A model generated the notes under the pieces. It had not been told where the DNA came from and did no database searches. It worked only from the letters and a program-made list of their open reading frames with translations. A stretch of DNA of 30,881 nucleotides from MVRV01 sp964646755 (lineage in GTDB: Bacteria; Desulfobacterota; Syntrophia; Syntrophales; Smithellaceae): positions 1-30,881 of the forward strand of contig CAZYIE010000040.1 of the NCBI GenBank assembly GCA_964646755.1. Reading direction: 5' to 3'. Numbering within the stretch: the first letter of the stretch is position 1; every line of letters starts with the position of its first letter. Shown here piece after piece: positions 14,256-21,603 of the stretch. The translations under genes and the position numbers were made by a program.

Positions 14256-15929
14256 TTAAACCTTCAGATCGCCCCAGATAGACTCTCTAACGGGAACCCG
14301 CAGGGCAATTTCAAAGCCCCTGGCAATCTTGTCACGCGCCTCGCTGAAGGCCACCACACCATCATGGAACATCAGTGAGCCGGTAAAGAACGGATGACCT
14401 TCCGCATCGTAGCGGTCTCTCATCATCTGGCGGAATGCGGCCATTTCTTCCTCGTTCACAGCGCCGCCTTTGTCAATAATATTCTTTCGGCGAACAGTTT
14501 CGACTATAAAACCAGCCGTTTCTCCGGACATAACAGTCGTACGGCCTCTCATGTTGGTAAAGGCAAACCTTGGCTTGAACGCTCTTCCGCACATCCCATA
14601 GTTGGCGGCGCCGTGGTCGGGACCAATGACATAGGTAATCTTGGGGGTTTCGAGACATGTACAGGCGCGCACCATATCGGAACCGTATTTGCCGATACCG
14701 CCCCATTCTTCCGCCTTGCCCACCATATATCCGGGAGAACCCTGGAGGAAAAGAACGGGAAGTTTGGAGTTGCCGCAACGGATCATCCATTCTGTCGCCT
14801 TGCGGGCTGCTTCAATGTAAATAACGCCGCTGGCGTTGGAGGCAATTACACCTACGGGAATACCCTTAATCCACATCTTCCCCGCAATCACGGAATCACC
14901 GCGACCGGGACTGTAATTGGCTTTGTACTCATGGAAGTAGCTGTCATCGGCCAGACACTTGATGGTTTCTTTGATATTGATGTGATTATAAGTGTTAACC
15001 GGTGTATTGCTCATCATTTCTTTAAAATCAAACTTTGGCTCCCGTGTTTCCCGGCGTTCAATATAAAGCTTATTAGCCGGTTCGAATTCCATCATGGCGC
15101 GCAGTTTGGCGATACCCTCTTCCTGGCTGCGGACAAAATGATCACAGCCGCCGGAGTGCTGGGTATGAACGTAGGCGCCGCCCAGATCCTCCTGGCTGAC
15201 CGTCTCGCCGATGGCGGATTTAACCATGGGGGGGCCGGCCAGGAAAGCATAGGCCATCTTTTCTATCATGATTGATTCGGAAGCCAGATAAACGATATAG
15301 GCGCCACCGGCGGTGTTGCCGCCTGTCGAAAGTGTATACTGCTTGATTCCCTTGGCGGACATCCGGCACATATTGTAAAACATCGTCCCGAAGTGTCCGT
15401 CGTCGGCGAAGCAGCCTAGCTGCAAGGGAAGATTAATGCCGCCGGAATCGGCAAGATAGATGCAGGGCAATGCGCACTGCTCGGCAATTGCCTGGGCACG
15501 CATGTGTTTTTTCAGGGTAATGGGGAAATATGTACCAGCAGAATAGCGGTTTTCATTGGAAAAAATCATGCAATCTTTGCCCATGACGGTGCCGACACCG
15601 GTAATCATACCGCCGCCGGGAATATGGCCGCGCTTTTCCGAATTATAAACATCGCCACCGTAGAGCTTCTTTTCGCCGATATTATAACCGGCATCGAGCC
15701 CCAGTTCATAGAAATCTGTTCCGGGATCAATCAGCATTTTGATCAGATCACGCATCGGCTTTTTGCCTTGTTTTTCTAATCGTTTAACTTGTTCCGCTCC
15801 GCCAATATCATATGCTTCTTCTCGATGTTTAAACAAAAGGGCATCTTGTTCCTCCCAGTGTTTCAGATTGACTACTTTTTCCTGTTCGAGTCTTTCTGCT
15901 CTTGTTACTCTTTTAGTTTCCGCTACCAT
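14256..15929 (-). CDS. Acyl-CoA carboxylase carboxyltransferase subunit (methylcrotonyl-CoA carboxylase beta type)
   Basis: This 557-residue protein has two crotonase-fold carboxyltransferase halves. It transfers carboxylate between biotin and an acyl-CoA. The second half carries LPVLFLQGSPGYMVG, PKITYVIGPDHGAANYGMCGRAFKPRF (about residues 395-460), the last part being characteristic of methylcrotonyl-CoA and geranyl-CoA carboxylases rather than of propionyl-CoA carboxylase. The first half has the SGGINLPLQ and STGGNTAGGAY oxyanion regions. Glutaconyl-CoA decarboxylase alpha subunit is the main alternative in a syntroph, but no membrane beta subunit is nearby. It starts at ATG with AGGAGG 6 bases before, and is first gene of the minus-strand operon that shares its upstream region with the acyl-CoA dehydrogenase pair. 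Confidence 0.87.
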   Translation of the reverse strand: MVAETKRVTRAERLEQEKVVNLKHWEEQDALLFKHREEAYDIGGAEQVKRLEKQGKKPMRDLIKMLIDPGTDFYELGLDAGYNIGEKKLYGGDVYNSEKRGHIPGGGMITGVGTVMGKDCMIFSNENRYSAGTYFPITLKKHMRAQAIAEQCALPCIYLADSGGINLPLQLGCFADDGHFGTMFYNMCRMSAKGIKQYTLSTGGNTAGGAYIVYLASESIMIEKMAYAFLAGPPMVKSAIGETVSQEDLGGAYVHTQHSGGCDHFVRSQEEGIAKLRAMMEFEPANKLYIERRETREPKFDFKEMMSNTPVNTYNHINIKETIKCLADDSYFHEYKANYSPGRGDSVIAGKMWIKGIPVGVIASNASGVIYIEAARKATEWMIRCGNSKLPVLFLQGSPGYMVGKAEEWGGIGKYGSDMVRACTCLETPKITYVIGPDHGAANYGMCGRAFKPRFAFTNMRGRTTVMSGETAGFIVETVRRKNIIDKGGAVNEEEMAAFRQMMRDRYDAEGHPFFTGSLMFHDGVVAFSEARDKIARGFEIALRVPVRESIWGDLKV

Positions 15930-16055
15930 TATGTTCCTCCTGTTGTTTTAATAGCAGTATGCGCTGCATACTACGAATCGATTTTCTTCCGGATTTACAG
16001 CAATTAATTTTTCGGGTTACACGGCTATGCATTATTGAAAGCACGTAACAAAAAA

Positions 16056-16086
16056 TGATTGACATGTCAATCACATTGAATATAAG
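16056..16086 (+). promoter_or_regulatory. Divergent operator palindrome with overlapping promoter
   Basis: TGATTGACATGTCAATCA (16056-16073) is an 18-bp perfect palindrome between the carboxylase operon and the dehydrogenase pair. Each half contains TTGACA. In the plus direction TTGACA (16059-16064) is followed after 16 bases by TATAAG (16081-16086), a good sigma-70 promoter for the dehydrogenases. In the minus direction the -10 is poor. A dimeric repressor binding here would block both units. No regulator gene of TetR, MerR or GntR type is in the window. Confidence 0.65.
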
Positions 16087-16159
16087 AAAATAATAAAAAA
16101 AAGGTTCGCACGGAGTTGTAAAAAAGCCCAAAAATTAAAGAGAGAGGAACAGGTTACCT

Positions 16160-17308
16160 ATGGATTTTGCATTGAACGAAGAGCAAAAGATGTTCAGAGA
16201 GACGATCTATCGCTTCGCCAAGGAGCAGATAGCGCCCCTTTGCGAAGAGGCTGATCTGAAAGGCGAATTCAGCTTTGAAATCTGGAAAAAAATGGGGGAA
16301 ATGGGTCTTTTAGGACTACCATATCCGGAAGAGTACGGAGGATCGGGGGCGGATTTTGTAACCTGTTGTCTGGCGGGAGAAGCAATGGGACATGCAGGTG
16401 TGGACGGCGGGCATACGCTGGCCTGGGGCGCCAATACCTATCTTTGCGGTGCGGATATTCTCCTCCATGGAACCCAAGAGCAAAAAATGAAATATTTGCC
16501 CAAGATCTCCTCCGGAGAATGGATCGGTTGCATGGGTTTGACGGAACCTGGATGCGGTTCTGATGCCGGAGCTCTTACAACAACAGCCGTCAAAAAAGGT
16601 GATCGTTATATTCTTAACGGTTCCAAGACTTTCATCACCAATGCTCCTGTTGCCGATGTTTTTGTAATCTTTGCAACTCTGGACAAGTCCAAAAAACACA
16701 AGGGAATTACCTGCTTTGTTGTGGATAAAGGAACACCGGGTTTATCGACAGGCAAGCCAATGCATAAAATGGGTTGCAAGTGCTCGACGACTTCCGAAGT
16801 CTATCTGGAAGACTGTGAAATACCTCTCGAAAACTGTCTCGGAGGAGAATATAACGGTTGGAACATTGCCCTGGGTGGTGTCGAATGGGACAGAAGCATT
16901 CTGCTTTCGCCGTTTCTCGGCGGCGCTATGTTCATGATCGATGGTTGTGCACGTTATGCCCAGGAAAGGTTTGCCTTCGGCCATCCGATCGGTGATTTTC
17001 AGTCAATTCAAAACCGGATAGCCGATATGAAAGTATGCCTCGAAGTTTCTAAACTCGCCGTTTACCGGGTAGCAACATCGAAAGATGCCGGCAAAGGTTT
17101 GAACCCGCTGCTGGCCGCGGTCAACAAAATGTATATCGGCGACCGGGGATTTGAAATCAGCTCATCAGCAGTCGATATCTTCGGCGGCTATGGTTACATC
17201 CACGAATATCCCGTGGAACGGGGAATGCGTGATTCCAAGCTGGGACAGTTAGGGGGCGGTACATCGGACATCATGAGAATGATCGTGGCGAGAGCCATGC
17301 TCGGATAG
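16160..17308 (+). CDS. Acyl-CoA dehydrogenase (isovaleryl/long-chain-type base position)
   Basis: This 382-residue FAD enzyme oxidises an acyl-CoA to the 2-enoyl-CoA. FAD/substrate motifs are complete: GLTEPGCGSD (126-135), FITNA, and the C-terminal GGYGYIHEYPVER. The usual C-terminal base (YEGTS in medium-chain enzymes) is replaced by LGGGTSD (Gly366 at that site), as in isovaleryl- and long-chain enzymes, which use a residue on helix G instead. By manual alignment the helix-G position is Asp244 in VEWDRSIL, where isovaleryl-CoA dehydrogenase has Glu. It starts at ATG after GAGAGAGGAAC. It is first of a tandem pair (15-base gap) facing away from the carboxylase operon, which suggests it makes the enoyl-CoA that is then carboxylated. 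Confidence 0.88.
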   Translation: MDFALNEEQKMFRETIYRFAKEQIAPLCEEADLKGEFSFEIWKKMGEMGLLGLPYPEEYGGSGADFVTCCLAGEAMGHAGVDGGHTLAWGANTYLCGADILLHGTQEQKMKYLPKISSGEWIGCMGLTEPGCGSDAGALTTTAVKKGDRYILNGSKTFITNAPVADVFVIFATLDKSKKHKGITCFVVDKGTPGLSTGKPMHKMGCKCSTTSEVYLEDCEIPLENCLGGEYNGWNIALGGVEWDRSILLSPFLGGAMFMIDGCARYAQERFAFGHPIGDFQSIQNRIADMKVCLEVSKLAVYRVATSKDAGKGLNPLLAAVNKMYIGDRGFEISSSAVDIFGGYGYIHEYPVERGMRDSKLGQLGGGTSDIMRMIVARAMLG

Positions 17309-17323
17309 AAAGGAAGATAAGAA

Positions 17324-18450
17324 ATGAATTACGAATTAACTGATAAACAAAAAGAAATCCGGAGCATCATGAAAAAGCTCGTTCCGGAGATTGCTGCCGT
17401 GGCGGAAGAAGCTGGTGTGGAAACTTTAAAAAGCAACCTGACAAAACTTGCCTCGGTTAATTACCAGTCACTTGTCCTCGGAGAGGATATCGTAGGGTAC
17501 TGTTTAGCAGCCGAAGAGTTGGCCAAGGCCTGTCCTTCTACCTTTTTTTCATCAATGTCATCGGCGGCGGCATTCGGCCTTCCGATGAATAAGTTCGGCA
17601 CGGCTGAACAGAAGAAAANNNNNNNNNNCTCCGACGCGAAGGCTATGGAGCTCTGGCCGTAACTGAAGCGGCGGCGGGATCGGATCTGGCCGGACTGACC
17701 ACGGAAGCCAGAAAAACTCAAACAGGCGGCTTTGTTCTGAACGGATCTAAAAGTTTCGTGACCAATGCGCCGCTCGCCTCGGCTTTTCTGGTTCTTGCCT
17801 GGACACAGAAAGAAGCCGGGAAGGAAAAAGGAATGGCATTTTTTCTGATCGACCGAAAATCAAAGGGACTGAAAATTTCTGCAGCCACAGAGATGATGGG
17901 ACTGCGGGGCGCACCTGTCGCCGACATTTCGCTTACGGACTGCGAGGTTGGTCCGGAGGCGCTTCTCGGTACTCTTGGCGATGGTTATGGTCAATGGACT
18001 GCGATCACACCCCTGCTCTGGCTTTCCGTTTCATTGCTTGCGCTGGGAATCAGCGACTCCTGCATGGAGAATTCAACCCTTTATGCCAAGGCGCGGACAG
18101 CCTTCGGTAAACCTATCGGCTACTTTGAAGGGGTTGGGGCTAAACTCGCCATCATGTTTACAATGGTCGATCTGGGCCGCATGATTACTCAGCGGGCCGC
18201 CTGGGGCATGGAACAAAAAGAAACCGACGCCCCGATACTCGCCGCCTGCGCCAAACTATTCACGAGTGAAGCAGTCAACAAAATCGCCGATCTCGCCATG
18301 CAGATTCACGCGGGCCATGGCTACGTCAAAGGCAGTAAAGTTGAGCGTCTATACCGGGATGCACGAATTGCCGAGATCGTCTATGGGACATCAGAGATGC
18401 AGCGTGCCTTTATTGCGGCAGACAGTCTCAGTAAATTCAAAAAGTCATAA
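17324..18450 (+). CDS. Second acyl-CoA dehydrogenase of the pair, crossed by an assembly gap
   Basis: This is one gene of about 375 residues. The 98 codons before the gap at 17619 end in GTAEQKK, and the frame from 17629 resumes with LRREGYGALAVTE, exactly what follows in the family. The ten N do not keep the frame; a true gap of 11 or 14 bases would. FAD-site residues (AVTEAAAGSD, FVTNAP) are present. The catalytic base seems absent: the C-terminal site reads IVYGTSEMQR (Tyr in place of Glu), and the helix-G region reads TPLLWLSVSLLAL with no acidic residue. It is most likely a non-catalytic or differently acting partner in a hetero-oligomer with the preceding dehydrogenase, as in PimC/PimD-type or steroid FadE pairs. 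The ribosome site AGGAAG lies before the ATG. Confidence 0.82.
17619..17628. other. Assembly gap (10 N) inside the second acyl-CoA dehydrogenase
   Basis: Ten N interrupt an otherwise continuous gene. The reading frames on the two sides differ by a value not compatible with exactly ten bases, so the run is a placeholder and the apparent frameshift is artificial. Confidence 0.95.
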
Positions 18451-18539
18451 ACCAGATACACTGACAAGTACGAGCTGATAATGAAAATGGCCTTTGAATG
18501 AAGAACACTGAAAAGCAGGGATGTAAAACGTACCATCTC

Positions 18540-18579
18540 GCATGTACAAGTGCCCTCGGAAGAGGGCACTTGTACATGC
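18540..18579. terminator. Perfect 18-bp hairpin with GGAA loop
   Basis: The arms GCATGTACAAGTGCCCTC (18540-18557) and GAGGGCACTTGTACATGC (18562-18579) are perfectly complementary with a GNRA-type tetraloop. It lies 90 bases after the dehydrogenase stop and 275 before the next start. No U tract follows in either direction, so it may be a processing or 3'-end stabilising hairpin, a Rho-dependent stop, or a palindromic repeat. The rest of 18451-18854 shows no gene; it is AT-rich before the next ATG. Confidence 0.6.
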
Positions 18580-18854
18580 ATAATCCAATGATTTTGGACT
18601 AATCAGGCCCCGTAAGCGTACCTTCTTTATCTGTCTATTGTCCTTATCCTTGGCTCTGACTTACCAAAAAATATCGTTTAGCATGTGGTGAATATTCAAC
18701 AATTGCCGACATAATCACCTGAACCTTTACATATTTAAAATACTTTTTGAGGTAAGTCAAAGCCCGTCGGTTTTCAAATATATGTATTCATGATGATAAT
18801 TTTAAAAAATAATTTGGCATAACTTATGTATATAGTAAACACACAGGAGTTTTT

Positions 18855-19928
18855 ATGTCTAATAATGAATATAGAAAACTGCAGCAATATTTGGATACCT
18901 TGTCTTTGGGATTTCCACCCACCGAGTCTGGGATTGAATTGAAAATTTTACATAATTTATTCTCCGAAGAAGATGCAAAACTGTTTTTATCTATGTCGCA
19001 GAAGCTGGAAACAGCGGATGATCTTGCCGGACGCCTGGGCCGCGACACCGCGGAAATGGCCGCTCACTTGCAGGACATGAGGGACCGGGGGCTGTTGTTC
19101 AGCATGAAAAAAGGAGATGTTACACGATACAGTACCATCCAATTTGTTCATGGTATTTTTGAATTCCAAGTCACCAGACTGGGCAGGGAATTTGCTCAGA
19201 TGTTCGAAGATTACTATAATGAGGCGTTGTCCGATGCCATTGTCATTTCCACCCCGACCTTTATGCGGACAATCCCTATAAGTGAATCGGTGAATACACA
19301 GCATAATGTCGCCACCTTCAATGACGGCGTGCAGATTCTCCGTTGGCAACAAATAATCTCTGTGTCGAATTGCATCTGCCGCAAAGAGCAGGAGGTGCGG
19401 GGCATAAAATCCGGCAAACCAATGGAGACCTGCTTCATGTTCGGCTCTATGGCCAAATATTACATTGACAACAATCTGGGGCGTCAGGTTAATGCCGATG
19501 AAGCCATCCGTCTGCTGACGGAAGCTCAGAAGGCGGGTATGGTTACCCAACCTGCGGCAGCCCAGAATCCGGCTGCTCTTTGCAGTTGCTGCTCTGACAG
19601 CTGCATCGTTCTGCGCGCATTGAATCTTACGGCCAAACCGGCCCAACACGTAACATCGAATTACCAATCTTCTATCGACGCTGGCTTATGTGTCGGTTGT
19701 GAATCCTGTCTAGGTAGCTGTCATATGCATGCAATTACAATGACAGCCGGCATTGCCGACATCAACCTGGACAGGTGCATAGGCTGCGGTCTGTGCGTTC
19801 CGGCATGTCCTCCAGCGGCAATAAGTATGGTTCCCAAAGAGAACCAACCAGATATTCCTGTAGGCCTGATGGAACAGATGCAACTTATGGCCAAAGCCAG
19901 GAAGTTGGCGAAACAGGCACAAGGGTAA
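18855..19928 (+). CDS. Winged-helix / double 4Fe-4S ferredoxin-domain protein (paralogue 1)
   Basis: In this 357-residue protein, residues about 25-105 look like a winged helix (TADDLAGRLGRDTAEMAAHL, then DRGLLFSMKKG). The middle holds a cysteine-rich zone: Cys173, Cys175, Cys193, then CSCCSDSC (243-250). The C-terminus has two classic ferredoxin motifs, Cys279-x2-Cys282-x2-Cys285-x3-Cys289 and Cys308-x2-Cys311-x2-Cys314-x3-Cys318-Pro. There is no signal peptide, so it is cytoplasmic. A paralogue with the same order lies at 25209-26402, next to another acyl-CoA dehydrogenase. It could carry electrons from acyl-CoA oxidation, or be a redox-sensing regulator. I do not know an established function. 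The ribosome site CAGGAG lies before the ATG; probable operon with the two crotonases and the flavoprotein that follow. Confidence 0.8.
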   Translation: MSNNEYRKLQQYLDTLSLGFPPTESGIELKILHNLFSEEDAKLFLSMSQKLETADDLAGRLGRDTAEMAAHLQDMRDRGLLFSMKKGDVTRYSTIQFVHGIFEFQVTRLGREFAQMFEDYYNEALSDAIVISTPTFMRTIPISESVNTQHNVATFNDGVQILRWQQIISVSNCICRKEQEVRGIKSGKPMETCFMFGSMAKYYIDNNLGRQVNADEAIRLLTEAQKAGMVTQPAAAQNPAALCSCCSDSCIVLRALNLTAKPAQHVTSNYQSSIDAGLCVGCESCLGSCHMHAITMTAGIADINLDRCIGCGLCVPACPPAAISMVPKENQPDIPVGLMEQMQLMAKARKLAKQAQG

Positions 19929-19993
19929 AGTTTATATGGCTAAATTTGGCCGCGTCAATCCAACTAATGATAAATAAAGAGAGAATAATAGCT

Positions 19994-20755
19994 ATGTCTG
20001 AAGGTACCGTGCTCATAGAGAAACAAGGTGATGGAGTTGCTTTTGTCATTCTGGAAAAGCAGGATCGCCTGAATGCGATTGATCCCGTCATGATGGACCA
20101 ACTGGTCGATTGCCTTCAACAACTGGAGAAAGACGATGAAGTGAATGTTATAATTCTCAAGGGCAACGGGAAGGACTTCAGCGCAGGCGGTGATTTGAGC
20201 AACGTCAATTCAGAGGATATACGGGAGCTCAGGCAAATGATGAAACGTTACGGCCGTGCTATCCTGACTATTCAACAGATCGAGAAGCCCGTCATTGCCA
20301 TGGTAAAAGGTTATGCGATCGGCGGCTCAATGAGCCTCGTCCTGGCCTGCGATATCATTTTTGCCTCGGAAAATGCCAAATTCAGTTCCGTTTTTTTAAA
20401 GATGGGACTAACCCCGGAAATGGGCGCTCTCTTGTTTATGCCCCTGACAATCGGTCTCTATCGCGCCAAGGAATTATGGTTTACCGGACGAACAGTCACC
20501 GCGAGTGAAGGATTCACGATGGGTTTTGTCAACCGGGTTCTGCCGGATACGGAAATAGATGAAGAGACGATTGCCTTCGCCAGGGAAATTGCCGGAGGCC
20601 CGCAACTTCCGATGAGGGTGACCAAGCGTATAACGAATTCCATGATCTTTAATTCTTTGAACACCGTTTTGGAATCGGAGAGCCTGTATTCTGCATTCTT
20701 CCTCGCTACGGAAGACCACAAGGAAATCATCGAGACGTTCCGCAAAAAGAAATAA
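19994..20755 (+). CDS. Enoyl-CoA hydratase/isomerase family protein, isomerase-like active site
   Basis: This 253-residue crotonase keeps the CoA-binding and oxyanion features (DFSAGGDL at 61-68, YAIGGSMSLVLACD), but the first hydratase glutamate is Ser114 and the second falls on Phe134. A Glu142 in LTPEMG sits where PaaG-type isomerases have their acidic residue. This favours double-bond isomerisation or another crotonase reaction over hydration. The ATG at 19994 gives the normal N-terminus; a longer frame reading back into the preceding gene is not credible. It starts 65 bases after the Fe-S gene. Confidence 0.82.
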   Translation: MSEGTVLIEKQGDGVAFVILEKQDRLNAIDPVMMDQLVDCLQQLEKDDEVNVIILKGNGKDFSAGGDLSNVNSEDIRELRQMMKRYGRAILTIQQIEKPVIAMVKGYAIGGSMSLVLACDIIFASENAKFSSVFLKMGLTPEMGALLFMPLTIGLYRAKELWFTGRTVTASEGFTMGFVNRVLPDTEIDEETIAFAREIAGGPQLPMRVTKRITNSMIFNSLNTVLESESLYSAFFLATEDHKEIIETFRKKK

Positions 20756-20788
20756 TTACAGAACATATAGTGGAAGGAGAAGTGAACG

Positions 20789-21568
20789 ATGACATACGAA
20801 ACAATTCAATTTGCAGTAGAAGACAATGTTGGCATCCTGACCTTGAACCGACCGGCGATGGTCAATGCCATAAACCAGCAGATGACGGATGAAATGATCG
20901 ACTTCTGGCAGAAACGCCATGAAGACTTTGACGTAAGGGTGATTCTCCTGCGCGGCGCCGGAGACCGGGGATTCTGCTCAGGTCTCGATCTGAAAGATGT
21001 GCAGGCAATGTATGCCGACTCGCAAAGTCGCACAGCGGCAGGCGTTTATCATTTCCAGCGGCGCTTATCCCTGATGTTTCGCCTGATGCGTTCGGCTCCC
21101 CAACCTATTATCGCTGCGGTTCATGGAGCGGCGATAGGCGGCGGCCTGTCCTTCGCCTATACATCGGATATCTGTCTGGCCAGCAATGATGTTGTTTTCC
21201 GCGCCCAGTTCATCAACCGCGGCGCCGCTGGAGCGGACATGGGAACAAGCTATTATCTCTGGCGTATTGTGGGATTGCGCAGAGCTGCGGAAATGATGTT
21301 AACCGGAGAAAAGGTTCTGGCTGATGAAGCGTTCCGCATCGGTCTGGTAAACCATTTGTATCCGAAAGAGGAGTTATTCCCGGCTGCCATGACCATGGCG
21401 AAGGCCATGGCGTCTAAAAGCCAACTGGCACTGCAAATTACAAAAGGAGCGCTCAATATGGCCTTGAATGGTTCCAATTATGAAGATGCCGTGCGCATAG
21501 AAGACCGGGGGCAGGCGATCATGGGACTGGCCATGACGGCCGGTATTAAAACAGACATACAGAAATAA
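20789..21568 (+). CDS. Enoyl-CoA hydratase/isomerase family protein, second isomerase-like member
   Basis: This 259-residue crotonase has FCSGLDL (62-68) and AIGGGLSFAYTSD (115-127). The first catalytic glutamate is Ser121, and Asp150 in GADMGTSYYL takes the isomerase-type acidic position. A strong ribosome site (GAAGGAG) precedes the ATG. It is 33 bases after the previous crotonase, and the two share only family-level similarity. Alternatives include delta3-delta2-enoyl-CoA isomerase and dienoyl-CoA isomerase; the neighbouring dienoyl-CoA-reductase-like gene makes the handling of unsaturated chains plausible. Confidence 0.83.
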   Translation: MTYETIQFAVEDNVGILTLNRPAMVNAINQQMTDEMIDFWQKRHEDFDVRVILLRGAGDRGFCSGLDLKDVQAMYADSQSRTAAGVYHFQRRLSLMFRLMRSAPQPIIAAVHGAAIGGGLSFAYTSDICLASNDVVFRAQFINRGAAGADMGTSYYLWRIVGLRRAAEMMLTGEKVLADEAFRIGLVNHLYPKEELFPAAMTMAKAMASKSQLALQITKGALNMALNGSNYEDAVRIEDRGQAIMGLAMTAGIKTDIQK

Positions 21569-21603
21569 TGACGACTAAAAACAAGAGGTCATGCATAATT
21601 TAG

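Noticed and set aside
14394..15275. Long plus-strand open frame of 293 codons
   Set aside because: It is antisense to the carboxyltransferase gene, which has clear family motifs and a ribosome site; the frame shows no recognisable domain.
17619..17650. Apparent frameshift in the second acyl-CoA dehydrogenase
   Set aside because: It coincides exactly with the ten-N placeholder and disappears with a different gap length.
19775..19993. N-terminal extension of the first isomerase-like crotonase
   Set aside because: It would lie inside the preceding Fe-S gene in another frame; the family N-terminus begins at 19994.
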